Shown: positions 1-6,679, numbered from the stretch's first letter. The stretch is 7,621 bases of DNA from Jatrophihabitans sp. (GCA_025966255.1 JAOPVG010000013.1:1-7621), one strand, 5' to 3'. The notes: a model not told the origin generated them from the letters alone. Program-made: numbers and translations.

Positions 1-51
1 ACCGACTGACCGCACTTCCGAAGAGCCAATTCCGCCTAGAAGGGCAGTGGC

Positions 52-783
52 ATGGGAATCGACTACACAAGGCGCCCGGCGACGCCACCGGCCGCACCAC
101 CAGCGGCACCGGCCGCACCCGCGACGGCCGCCGCAGCACCGACGCCCCCGGGCGGCGCGGCCGCGCCGGCGGTATCACTGAGCAAGGTGACGCTCACCAA
201 ATCCGCGCCGTCGGTCTCGCTGACCAAGCACGGCGGCAATCGTGGCCTCCTGCGCGTCAACCTCAACTGGGATGCCAAGCCGCCGGCCAAGGGACTGTTC
301 CGCAAGAACACCCTGCTCGACCTCGACCTCGGCTGCCTCTACGAGTTCACCGACGGCAGCAAGGGCGTCGTGCAGGCCCTGGGCAACGCCTTCCGGGCCC
401 GCCCGCGCAACAGCAACCAGGACCTCATCTGGCTCGACGGGGACGACCGATCGGGCACGGTCCAAACGGGCGAGAACCTGTTCATCAACCTCGAGGGCCT
501 GCCCGAGATCAAGCGCATCCTCGTCTTCGCCCTCATTTACGAGGGGGCGGCCAACTGGGCCGCGGCGAACGGGGTCACCACTATCTCCCCGCTCAACGCC
601 CCGCCGATCGAGATCCGCCTCGACGACCCGCGTGACGGCGCTCGCATCTGCGCCATCGCACTGCTGACCAACGAGCGGGGCGAGCTGACCATCCGCCGTG
701 AGGTCAACTACCTCAACGGCGCGCAGCGCAAGCTCGACGAGGCCTATGGCTGGGGCATGAATTGGACGGCGGGACGCAAGTAG
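52..783 (+). CDS. TerA-like tellurium resistance protein (TerD superfamily)
   Basis: A 243-residue protein of the TerD superfamily, closest in pattern to TerA. Residues 1-40 are an Ala/Pro-rich, probably disordered tail. Residues 41-59 hold three tandem V-x-L-x-K elements (VSLSK, VTLTK, VSLTK), the strand motif typical of Ter protein N-termini. The core keeps a calcium-type signature: W73-D74, then D90-L-D92-L-G, and a second acidic loop LDGDDRSG (about 128-135) followed by GENLFINL. The C-terminus (AYGWGMNW, about 231-238) matches the usual TerA ending. A GAAGGG ribosome binding site (39-44) lies 7 bases before the ATG, which supports this start. In the family, such proteins bind Ca2+ and act in cytoplasmic stress assemblies; the substrate is not known. 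It is the first visible gene of the plus-strand cluster and its promoter is not visible here. I am confident of the superfamily and moderately confident of the TerA subgroup. Confidence 0.9.
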   Translation: MGIDYTRRPATPPAAPPAAPAAPATAAAAPTPPGGAAAPAVSLSKVTLTKSAPSVSLTKHGGNRGLLRVNLNWDAKPPAKGLFRKNTLLDLDLGCLYEFTDGSKGVVQALGNAFRARPRNSNQDLIWLDGDDRSGTVQTGENLFINLEGLPEIKRILVFALIYEGAANWAAANGVTTISPLNAPPIEIRLDDPRDGARICAIALLTNERGELTIRREVNYLNGAQRKLDEAYGWGMNWTAGRK

Positions 784-790
784 GCCGCGG

Positions 791-816
791 CTGCGCACAC
801 CACATTGTGCGGGCAG
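791..816 (+). terminator. Stem-loop downstream of the terA-like gene
   Basis: Just after the stop codon, CGCACA (794-799) pairs with TGTGCG (806-811) around the 6-base loop CCACAT. CTG/CAG (791-793 and 814-816) can extend the stem across a small bulge. There is no T-tract, so it would be a non-classical terminator, an attenuating structure, or an mRNA end-stabilising hairpin. It could reduce read-through from the TerA-like gene into telA. It is judged from sequence complementarity only. Confidence 0.3.
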
Positions 817-819
817 CAC

Positions 820-833
820 TAATCTGAAATCAG
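820..833 (+). promoter_or_regulatory. Possible -10 element and small dyad before telA
   Basis: TAATCT (820-825) fits the actinobacterial -10 consensus TANNNT and would start a transcript near 832, leaving a leader of about 35 bases before the telA ATG. It overlaps the small dyad CTGA-AA-TCAG (824-833), which could be an operator half-site pair or chance. No convincing -35 hexamer is seen 17 bases upstream. The 84-base gap is the longest clean intergenic space on the plus strand, so an internal promoter here is plausible. Confidence 0.22.
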
Positions 834-867
834 CCAGCAGTACCGAACCGCCTTAGGAGTCGACCAC

Positions 868-2142
868 ATGTCCGAGCTCGATCTGGGTGCGACCGCCACC
901 CCTGCCGCCACACCGGCCGCGGCGCCCGCAGCCAGCGGTGGGCTGGTGCTCGCCCCACCCGCCCCGGTGTCGGTCGTCAAGGAGGATGAGGCCGCGGGCG
1001 CCATCCCGGTCGACGACGCGAAGAAGACCGAGCTCGCCCAGCGGGCCGAGGCCTTCGCCGCCGAGCTCGCCGCCATGGATCCACGCACGCCGGCGTTCTC
1101 GCAGAAGGTCGACTCCATCGCATCGATGGGCGACAAGGAGCTGCGCGCCTCGGCCAACGTCTCCAACCGCATGCTCGACCGGCCCGCCGCCGCCATGAAG
1201 GCCGGCAAGGGTGGCTCCGGCGGTGACGCGCAGACCCGCGTCGCCGGCACGCTCAACGAACTGCGCAACACGGTCACCGATCTCGACCCCAACCGCGCCG
1301 ATCTCACTGGGATGAAGAAGGTCCTGAAGTGGCTGCCGGGCGGCGACAAGATCCAGAAGTACTTCCAGAAGTACGAGTCGGCGCAGACCCAGCTCAACGC
1401 GATCATCAAGTCCCTGGAATCCGGTCAGGACGATCTCCGCAAGGACAACGCGGCCATCGAGACCGAGAAGGCCAACATGTGGACCACGATGGGCAAGCTG
1501 AGCGAGTACAACGCGCTCGCCTCCGCCCTCGACGACGCCATCACGCAGAAGGTCGCCGAGCTCGAGGCCGGCGGCAACAGCGAGGCGGCCAACACGCTGA
1601 AGTCCGATGCGCTGTTCGCGATCCGGCAGCGCCGGCAGGACATCATGACCCAGATGGCGGTCTCGGTGCAGGGCTACATGGCCCTCGATCTCGTCCGCAA
1701 GAACAACCTCGAGCTGATCAAGGGTGTCGACCGCGCCCAGACCACGACCATCTCCGCCCTGCGGACCGCGGTGATCGTGTCGCAGGCGCTGTCGCGGCAG
1801 AAGCTCGTCCTCGACCAGATCACCGCGTTGAACACCACCACGTCCAACCTGATCGAGTCGACGTCGCAGCAGCTGAAGGTGCAGGGCGCGGCGATCAACG
1901 AGCAGGCCGCCAGTAGCACGATCGACGTGCAGAAGCTGCAGGCCGCGTTCGACAACGTCTTCCAGACGATGGACGCGATCGACACGTTCCTCGCGCAGGC
2001 CGTCGACAGCATGTCGGCCACGGTCACCGCCCTTGAGGGCCAGATCCAGCGGGCCCAGCCCTACCTCGAGCGCACCCGCCGTGGCGAGGGCGCGACCGCC
2101 GAGCTCGGCGGCCAGGGCGGCCCCAGCCAGATCGGGTCATGA
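868..2142 (+). CDS. telA: TelA family toxic anion resistance protein
   Basis: A 424-residue TelA family (toxic anion resistance, YaaN-like) protein of typical length. Residues 1-50 are an Ala/Pro-rich tail. A helical region follows, and from about residue 160 (KWLPGGDKIQKYFQKYESAQ) to 395 the protein is almost wholly alpha-helical. It carries the most conserved family stretches: KLSEYNALASALD (210-222), SDALFAIRQRRQDI (246-259), and QGYMALDLVRKNNLELIKGVD (268-288), followed by TTTISALRTAV and EQAASSTIDVQKLQAAF. There is no signal peptide or membrane segment, so it should be cytosolic, probably a long coiled-coil scaffold. In the family, TelA contributes to tolerance of tellurite and some antimicrobials; its biochemistry is unresolved. 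AGGAG (855-859) lies 8 bases before the ATG and fixes the start. The next gene begins 35 bases after the stop, so the two are probably co-transcribed. Confidence 0.95.
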   Translation: MSELDLGATATPAATPAAAPAASGGLVLAPPAPVSVVKEDEAAGAIPVDDAKKTELAQRAEAFAAELAAMDPRTPAFSQKVDSIASMGDKELRASANVSNRMLDRPAAAMKAGKGGSGGDAQTRVAGTLNELRNTVTDLDPNRADLTGMKKVLKWLPGGDKIQKYFQKYESAQTQLNAIIKSLESGQDDLRKDNAAIETEKANMWTTMGKLSEYNALASALDDAITQKVAELEAGGNSEAANTLKSDALFAIRQRRQDIMTQMAVSVQGYMALDLVRKNNLELIKGVDRAQTTTISALRTAVIVSQALSRQKLVLDQITALNTTTSNLIESTSQQLKVQGAAINEQAASSTIDVQKLQAAFDNVFQTMDAIDTFLAQAVDSMSATVTALEGQIQRAQPYLERTRRGEGATAELGGQGGPSQIGS

Positions 2143-2176
2143 CGGCGCCGGGCTGCTGCCCGGGAGTTGTTCGGCA

Positions 2177-2671
2177 ATGACCTGGTTTCGACGCGGCCAG
2201 CAGGACGACACCCCGCCACCTCCGCCTGCCCCGGATCCCGCGACCGAGGACACCCCGGCGGCACTGCTGCGGCGGCAGTGGGAGCTCGTGCAGTTCATCA
2301 ACCGCAACGCCGGCAAACTCCCGGTCGAGGCGGTCGTGGTGTCGCGCGGCATCACCGACACGATTCGCGAAGTGATCGACACCGCGTCGGATGGCGATCT
2401 CGACATCTACGCAGTGGTGTCGATCAACGGCATCGTCAAGGACTACCTCCCGACCACCTTGCGCACCTACCTGAACCTGGACCCGCACCTGACCGACAAG
2501 GCCGGGCCGTCCGGTCGCACGCCCCGCGCCGCCCTGCGTGAGCAGCTCGATTCGCTCTCCTCGGCGGCCGGTGATTTGCTTCAGGCGACGCGGGCCCACG
2601 ACGTCGACGCGATCTTCACTCAGGGCAATTTCCTGCAGACGAAGTTCAGCCGTTCCGACCTGGATCTGTAG
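2177..2671 (+). CDS. Small TelA-linked protein, unrecognised family
   Basis: A 164-residue protein that I do not recognise with certainty. The ATG at 2177 is preferred because GGGAG (2162-2166) lies 10 bases upstream; the same frame stays open back into telA, but starting there would overlap telA by over 100 bases. It starts MTWFRRG, then a short proline run (PPPPPAP, about residues 12-18). The main body is mostly helical: RRQWELVQFINRNAGKLP (about 32-49), a segment rich in I/V/T, then DYLPTTLRTYLNL (about 92-104), and a Ser/Ala/Asp-rich helix to the end. There are no membrane segments or cysteines. The YLPxTL...YxxL pattern and its position next to telA recall Firmicute xpaC, which neighbours the telA homologue yaaN, so it may be the actinobacterial equivalent. 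That is inference. Its role is probably as a TelA partner. Confidence 0.85.
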   Translation: MTWFRRGQQDDTPPPPPAPDPATEDTPAALLRRQWELVQFINRNAGKLPVEAVVVSRGITDTIREVIDTASDGDLDIYAVVSINGIVKDYLPTTLRTYLNLDPHLTDKAGPSGRTPRAALREQLDSLSSAAGDLLQATRAHDVDAIFTQGNFLQTKFSRSDLDL

Positions 2672-2674
2672 CAC

Positions 2675-2693
2675 AGGACGGATGTCCTAGGGT
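2675..2693 (+). promoter_or_regulatory. Hairpin plus -10-like hexamer before the TerD-like gene
   Basis: AGGAC (2675-2679) and GTCCT (2684-2688) form a perfect 5-bp stem around GGAT. TAGGGT (2688-2693) matches TANNNT and would place a transcription start at about 2700-2701, on the ATG itself, as in the leaderless transcripts common in actinobacteria. The GAAGGA before this ATG directly abuts it, too close to serve well as a ribosome binding site, which also favours a leaderless message. No good -35 element is seen. Confidence 0.25.
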
Positions 2694-2700
2694 CGAAGGA

Positions 2701-3264
2701 ATGGCCGAGATGAAGCGGGGCGCGAATGTCGCCCTCACCCGCGAGATCCCCGGGCTGACGGGGCTCGCTCTCGGCGTGTCCTGGAACGCCGGGTCGGAGC
2801 GGGCGCTCGACGACAACCTCGTGTTCGCGGCGATCCTGTGCGGTCCGGACGGTCGCGCCCGCTCCGATCGCGACTTCGTGTTCTTCAACCAGATCGCCTC
2901 TCCGGAGATGTCCGTCCAGCAGCTCGAGAAGGCGCTGGGCGGCGACAACGAACAGCTGGAGGTCGACCTTCCGTCGGTGCCACCGGAGATCGACCGCATC
3001 GTGGTCGTGCTCTACGTCAACGAGGGCCCGGCGCAGCGGCGCACGCTCGGCCAACTGCGCGCCTGCGTCGTGCGGGTGCTCAACCGCGACGACAACAAGG
3101 AACTGGTGCGCTCGGAAGAGCTGGCCAAGGCGTTCCACACCGAGACGGCGGTGGCACTCGGGGAGATTTACCGCAACGGCAACGACTGGAAGTTCAAGGT
3201 GCTGGGGCAGGGCTACTCGAAGGGCATTGCCGGCATCGCCGCTGACTACGGGATTCCGTTGTGA
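2701..3264 (+). CDS. TerD family protein with eroded calcium site
   Basis: A 187-residue single-domain TerD protein of normal family length (about 190). It opens with MKRGANVALTREIPGLTGLALGV, equivalent to the usual SKGxNVSLTK...GLGWD start. It continues with DRDFVFFNQ (57-64), the GEIYRNGNDWKFKVLGQGY segment (154-172) and GIAGIAADYGI (175-185), all strong TerD hallmarks. The calcium ligands are altered: the usual G-W-D reads S-W28-N29, the D-L-D-A-S reads D37-D-N39-L-V, and the HTGDN...GDGDDE loop is reduced to LGGDNEQLEVDL. It may therefore bind calcium weakly or not at all, or use Asn ligands. It lies 29 bases after the preceding gene, so it is in the same cluster, possibly with its own leaderless start. 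TerD membership is secure; the loss of metal binding is inferred from the residues. Confidence 0.93.
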   Translation: MAEMKRGANVALTREIPGLTGLALGVSWNAGSERALDDNLVFAAILCGPDGRARSDRDFVFFNQIASPEMSVQQLEKALGGDNEQLEVDLPSVPPEIDRIVVVLYVNEGPAQRRTLGQLRACVVRVLNRDDNKELVRSEELAKAFHTETAVALGEIYRNGNDWKFKVLGQGYSKGIAGIAADYGIPL

Positions 3265-3269
3265 GCGAC

Positions 3270-3326
3270 GCTTGCCAGCGAACTAGGCCGGGCAGGCTTG
3301 GCCATGCGTCCCGAGCGAAGCGAGGG
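3270..3326 (+). repeat. Intergenic stem-loop and GCGAAGC mini-hairpin repeat
   Basis: Two fold-back elements follow the TerD-like gene. GCTTGCC (3270-3276) pairs with GGCAGGC (3291-3297), 7 bp with one G-T. Then CCCGAGCGAAGCGAGGG (3310-3326) folds as CCC/GGG, a tandem GA/GA mismatch pair, GC/GC and a GAA loop. GCGAAGC is a known, unusually stable DNA mini-hairpin. Reading through this element gives RPERSEG, a peptide I associate with intergenic repeats mistaken for coding sequence in GC-rich bacteria. It therefore probably lies between genes, and argues that the next gene starts downstream of it. Confidence 0.45.
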
Positions 3327-3375
3327 CGACTGTGACTGCGGGTCCGCGGTGATCGGGGATCCGGCCACCGCGCCG

Positions 3376-4458
3376 GTGCGCACCGACCTCACCTTCCTGC
3401 GTCGGCGCAGCCGGCCGCGCAGGGCCCCTGCGGCACCTGCTCCGGCGGGTGCGTCGTCCTCGTCGTCGTCGTCCGCCAAGCCGATCAACTACAGCCGGCC
3501 GGACCGGTCGGCGCCGACGTCGAGCCCGTCGGCCGATCGCGGAAGCTCGGGCCCGCCGGGCATCGACTTCTCGCGTCCGCGTCGGTCGAGCCCGGCCGAG
3601 CCGACTCCGGGACCGCCGGCGCCGGCGTCGACGGGCGGCCTTGACCTCTCAGCACCCAGCCCGCCACCGGCGCCGTCGATCGACCTGTCCCGACCGAGTC
3701 GCCCGGCCGCGCCACCGCCCGCATCGTCGTCGTCCGACTCGCTCGATCTTTCCGATCCTCCGGCGCGCCCGGCGGCGCCGGCCGCGACGTCCAGCCCGCT
3801 CGATCTGTCCGATCGGCCCGCCGGTCCGACCCCGGGCGCCCGGGTTGCGCCGCTGGCGCCGGCGAGGTCGGGTCTGGCCGTCCATCGGGATGTCCGGGTA
3901 GCCGCCGGCGAGCAGTACCTGATGGGCGTGAAGTCGCCGACGGTCACGTTGACCCGCGTGCAGTCCGGCGTGGGCCATTTCGACATCGAGGCGGTGTGCT
4001 CGCCCGAGGTCGGCGACCTGCGCCTTGGTGCGGTGTACCAACTTCGCTCGGGCGGATCGTCGACCGTGCAGCATGCTGACGGCCACCGCTTCGCCCCGCC
4101 GTCCTCGCGGCGTCCGGTGATCGTCGCGGCGCGGGAGGAGTACGAGCGGATCAGCCTTGATCTGCGGCAGGTGCGCGACATCGAGCGCATCACCATTTAC
4201 GCGTTCTCCGAGTCCCGGACGGAACTCACGTGGGGCGGCACACTCGTCGGCGAGACGTTCGGCGGCGCGCGCCTCGAACTGCCGCTCGAGGCGCTCTACC
4301 CGGGCCGCATCGCAGTGCTCATGTCCATCTACAACCTCGGGGGCGAGCTGGTGATCCGGGCCGAGACGGAGACGATCGACGGCGACGTGCGGGAGGCCGC
4401 CCGCGCGTACGGCTACGACCGCATCACGTGGCGCGACGACCGCACGCCGGTCGATTGA
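3376..4458 (+). CDS. Diverged TerA-like protein with repeat-bearing disordered arm
   Basis: A protein of about 360 residues. The stop is certain but the start is not: GTG 3376 (MRTDLTFLRRR) is preferred because upstream choices (TTG 3298, ATG 3304) translate a fold-back repeat with Cys and rare Arg/Ser codons. GTG 3349 is also possible. No candidate has a strong ribosome binding site. Residues 1-180 are low complexity: a basic patch, a run of seven serines, and six I/L-D/N-Y/F/L-S elements, mostly followed by R/A/D-P. Residues 181-360 are a TerD-superfamily domain aligned with the TerA-like gene at 52-783: VTLTR for VSLTK, D-L-R-L-G (214-218) for D-L-D-L-G, and AYGYDRITW for AYGWGMNW. The W-D ligand pair is lost (FDIEAVCS), so calcium binding is unlikely. 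It could be an adaptor subunit using its arm as multivalent bait. It is the last plus-strand gene, with 30 bases to the convergent stop. Confidence 0.85.
   Translation: MRTDLTFLRRRSRPRRAPAAPAPAGASSSSSSSAKPINYSRPDRSAPTSSPSADRGSSGPPGIDFSRPRRSSPAEPTPGPPAPASTGGLDLSAPSPPPAPSIDLSRPSRPAAPPPASSSSDSLDLSDPPARPAAPAATSSPLDLSDRPAGPTPGARVAPLAPARSGLAVHRDVRVAAGEQYLMGVKSPTVTLTRVQSGVGHFDIEAVCSPEVGDLRLGAVYQLRSGGSSTVQHADGHRFAPPSSRRPVIVAAREEYERISLDLRQVRDIERITIYAFSESRTELTWGGTLVGETFGGARLELPLEALYPGRIAVLMSIYNLGGELVIRAETETIDGDVREAARAYGYDRITWRDDRTPVD
3454..3474 (+). repeat. Polyserine TCG/TCC codon run
   Basis: Seven consecutive serine codons (TCG, with TCC at positions 2 and 7) near the start of the disordered arm of the diverged TerA-like protein. 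Copy-number change by slippage would alter length in whole codons and keep the frame. It is a simple-sequence tract within coding sequence; no separate function is claimed. Confidence 0.5.
3484..3816 (+). repeat. Six degenerate [IL]-[DN]-[YFL]-S-x-P peptide repeats
   Basis: Within the disordered arm the encoded motifs are INYSRP (from 3484), IDFSRP (3562), LDLSAP (3640), IDLSRP (3679), LDLSDP (3742) and LDLSDR followed by P (3799). Successive starts are 26, 26, 13, 21 and 19 residues apart, and the intervening sequence is Pro/Ala/Ser-rich and not conserved. The motif is kept while the DNA and spacers vary. This looks like selection on a short linear binding motif and not a recent tandem duplication. 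Confidence 0.7.
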
Positions 4459-4488
4459 TCGGCTTCCGGCGCCCGGGCCTGCGACGGG

Positions 4489-5754
4489 TCAGGGCTGCGT
4501 GACGTATCGCGCGGCCGGCTCGACGAGCTTCTTCACCGTCTTCGAGTCCTGGAACTCGCCGATCGCCCGCATCTCCCAGCTGCCGTCGGGGACGCGCCGC
4601 AGCATCGCCATGATCACCGCGCTGGCCGGCTGCGAGTCGGACAGGTCGTAGCGGACCAGCTCGGCGCCACTTCCGGTCTCGACCAGCCGGCAGAACGCGT
4701 TGGCAACCTCGGTGAACTTCTGCCCACGGAACGACGTGATGGTGAAGACCAACGCCGCGACCTCGGGCGGCAGCCCCTGCAGGTCGACGAAGATCTTCTC
4801 GTCGTCGCCGTCGCCGCGCCCGGTGAGGTTGTCGCCGCCGTGGCGCAGCGCCCCCTTGAACTCCTTCAGATGCATGAACCAGGCCAGGCCGACCTGTTTG
4901 CCGGTGGCGTCGAACGCGATCGCCGACGCGTCGAGATCAATGCTCTTCTTACCCTTCGCCGGATCCCAGCCCAGGCCCATCGTCACTTGGCTGAGCGCCG
5001 GCGCGCCGCGCTTCACCAGGCTGACGCGGGCGCCTTTGACGAGGCTCACGCGTCCCTTGTCCAGATTGATCGGGGCGGGCGGGGCGGAGGGGGCCGCACC
5101 GGGAGGCGGGAGCGTTCCGGGGAAGACCGGAGCCGGTCCTGGTGGCGGCGGGGGCGGCAACGGCGTGCCGCCGAACGGCGGGGATGGCGCCGCTGGGGGC
5201 GGCGGGGCCAGGGCCGGTGACGCCGAGGGGGCAGGCGGTTCCTCGGCGACCGAGATTCCGAAATCGTTGGCGATGCCGGCCAGACCGCTGGTGTAGCCCT
5301 GCCCGACGGCCCGGAACTTCCACTGCCCATTGCGGCGGTACAGCTCGCCGCTGAGGATCGCGGTCTCCTCACCCGCCGTCATGGGGAACTCGACGAGTGG
5401 CGCGCCCGAGCCGGCGTCCACGATGGTCAGTCGCAGGCCGGGTACCTGCCCGAACACGCCGCCGTCGGCCGATGCGGCCAGCACGACCCGCTCGATGTCG
5501 GGCGGGAGCGCGGCGAGATCGATCTCGACGGTGTCGACCGTGCCCTTCTTGCCGGTGTGTCGCACCGCGCCGCTCGCGTGCCGTGGCTGGTTGTAGAACA
5601 CGAAGTCGGCGTCGGTACGCACGCGGCCGGACTCCTGAAGCAGCAAGGCCGATGCATCGACGTCCGGAACCCCGGGGCCCGGCGACCACGCCAGCTCGGC
5701 CCGGACGGCCGCCGCGTCGATCGGGAGGTTGGCACCCTTCGAGATCGTCGTCAT
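4489..5754 (-). CDS. Double-TerD fusion protein
   Basis: A 421-residue protein with two TerD domains. The start at 5754 ([11 protein letters not shown]) is chosen because TerD homology begins there; the frame is open further upstream but lacks family sequence. GGAG sits only 2 bases before the ATG, so initiation may be unusual. Domain 1 (1-170) has W23-S24 where W-D is usual, keeps D31-V-D33-A-S, lacks the GDN...DGDDE loop ([12 protein letters not shown]), and ends with the strong [24 protein letters not shown] pattern. Residues 171-228 are a proline-rich linker with runs of up to eight prolines. Domain 2 begins with repeated VSLVK elements (235-248) and has a full calcium signature: G262-W-D264, D273-L-D275-A-S, and [14 protein letters not shown] (306-319). 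It ends in [13 protein letters not shown]. Its architecture matches the fusion at 6683-7621. It lies 73 bases after the methyltransferase stop, probably in the same operon. Confidence 0.92.
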   Translation of the reverse strand: MTTISKGANLPIDAAAVRAELAWSPGPGVPDVDASALLLQESGRVRTDADFVFYNQPRHASGAVRHTGKKGTVDTVEIDLAALPPDIERVVLAASADGGVFGQVPGLRLTIVDAGSGAPLVEFPMTAGEETAILSGELYRRNGQWKFRAVGQGYTSGLAGIANDFGISVAEEPPAPSASPALAPPPPAAPSPPFGGTPLPPPPPPGPAPVFPGTLPPPGAAPSAPPAPINLDKGRVSLVKGARVSLVKRGAPALSQVTMGLGWDPAKGKKSIDLDASAIAFDATGKQVGLAWFMHLKEFKGALRHGGDNLTGRGDGDDEKIFVDLQGLPPEVAALVFTITSFRGQKFTEVANAFCRLVETGSGAELVRYDLSDSQPASAVIMAMLRRVPDGSWEMRAIGEFQDSKTVKKLVEPAARYVTQP

Positions 5755-5796
5755 GTCTCCATCGTGGCGCATCGGTCTGTGCAGCGATCGGCCGGT

Positions 5797-5814
5797 GCGT
5801 CCGCGTCCGCGTCC
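5797..5814. repeat. Three tandem GCGTCC hexamers
   Basis: The 73-base gap between the methyltransferase stop and the downstream double-TerD start contains GCGTCC three times in a row (GGACGC on the coding strand). It could be an operator-type direct repeat, or chance in GC-rich sequence. No -10 hexamer is evident between it and the ATG at 5754. Confidence 0.3.
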
Positions 5815-5827
5815 GTTGCGCGATGGG

Positions 5828-6679
5828 TCAGCCGACGGCGGCCACGTGGATCGTGCCGGCGCCCAGGATGAACACGTCGTCGCGGTGCGCGATGCCGTCC
5901 GGTGCGTGGGGATCGACCAACCGAGCGATCGCCTCGAGGTCGCCGGGAGCCAGGCGGTCCTGGGCCACGTCACGCAGCCGCTCCAGCCGGCGGCGCAGCC
6001 AGTCGCGCTCAGGGCCCGACAGCGGTGCGGATCGCTCGAACAGGAAGCTGCGGCTGCCGCGGTAGCTCAGCCCGGCGGCGCGCAGCGTGTCGGGCCAGGC
6101 GGCGCCGGGGGAGACCACGCCGCCGGGATGGTGGCCCTCGGCCAGCAGTTCGTCGCAGGCCACCTCGATCCGAGCGAGCAGGCCCGGCTCGGCGCCCTCG
6201 GGCAGGAACCGCAGCGGCAGGCCACCTTCGCGGATCGCCACCACGCCACCCGGACGCAACTGGCGGCCCAGCTGTTGCAGACCCTGCTGCGGATCGGGCA
6301 GGTGGTGCACCACGCCGCTCGCCCAGATGAGGTCGGCGACCGGGAGGCTGGGCAGGTCGTCGGGCAGCGTGGCCACGCGCGTCGTCAGCCGCTCGCTGAG
6401 CCCGAGCCGCGCTGCCCGCTGACGGGCGAGATCGAGCAGGGCCGGGGCGCCGTCGACGGCCACCACTCGGGCGCCCGGGAATGCTGCGGCCAGCAGGCCC
6501 GCGGCGACGCCCGGCCCGCTGCCGATGTCGAGGATGGTGGCGATCTCGGGTACCAGGTCGGCGACCCAGCGGGCGGTGCCCGCGACGATCGGTTCGGCCA
6601 GTTCGCCTTCGAACACGAGCTCGGCGCCGAGGGCGTTCCAGTCGGGTGCGTCTGCGTCGTGGGGGTGATGGTGGGCCAT
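5828..6679 (-). CDS. Class I SAM-dependent methyltransferase
   Basis: A 283-residue Rossmann-fold methyltransferase. Motif I is [15 protein letters not shown] (49-63), the glycine-rich SAM loop. The acidic ribose-binding residue is D76 in [37 protein letters not shown] (111-130) is the usual motif IV region, and [13 protein letters not shown] (141-153) the following strand and loop. Residues 155-265 form a C-terminal lid that probably chooses the substrate; it looks like a small-molecule enzyme, and there is no N/D-PP-Y/F motif of DNA methylases. The N-terminus is His-rich (HHHPH). The ATG at 6679 lies 3 bases after the stop of the upstream double-TerD gene, so translational coupling is likely; no strong ribosome binding site precedes it. 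The substrate is unknown. Its position between two TerD fusions suggests a role in the Ter response. Confidence 0.9.
   Translation of the reverse strand: MAHHHPHDADAPDWNALGAELVFEGELAEPIVAGTARWVADLVPEIATILDIGSGPGVAAGLLAAAFPGARVVAVDGAPALLDLARQRAARLGLSERLTTRVATLPDDLPSLPVADLIWASGVVHHLPDPQQGLQQLGRQLRPGGVVAIREGGLPLRFLPEGAEPGLLARIEVACDELLAEGHHPGGVVSPGAAWPDTLRAAGLSYRGSRSFLFERSAPLSGPERDWLRRRLERLRDVAQDRLAPGDLEAIARLVDPHAPDGIAHRDDVFILGAGTIHVAAVG

Noticed and set aside
175..819. A 214-codon open frame on the minus strand over the TerA-like gene
   Set aside because: The plus-strand frame has recognisable TerD-superfamily motifs and a ribosome binding site. The antisense frame has neither a family signature nor a credible start.
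2033..2176. Upstream extension of the small TelA-linked gene to GTG 2033
   Set aside because: It would overlap the end of telA by over 100 bases and adds an Arg/Ala/Ser/Pro shadow-like peptide. ATG 2177 has a properly spaced GGGAG.
2024..2674. A 216-codon open frame on the minus strand
   Set aside because: It is antisense to the end of telA and the small TelA-linked gene, with no recognisable domain and shadow-type composition.
3304..3375. A DCDC cysteine motif at the N-terminus of the diverged TerA-like protein as a metal site
   Set aside because: It is encoded just after a fold-back repeat, in a stretch with atypical codons, and is probably not translated. The preferred start is GTG 3376.
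5755..5973. Upstream extension of the double-TerD gene past 5754
   Set aside because: It would overlap the methyltransferase gene, and the added 73 residues are unlike TerD. The family sequence begins at MTTISKG.
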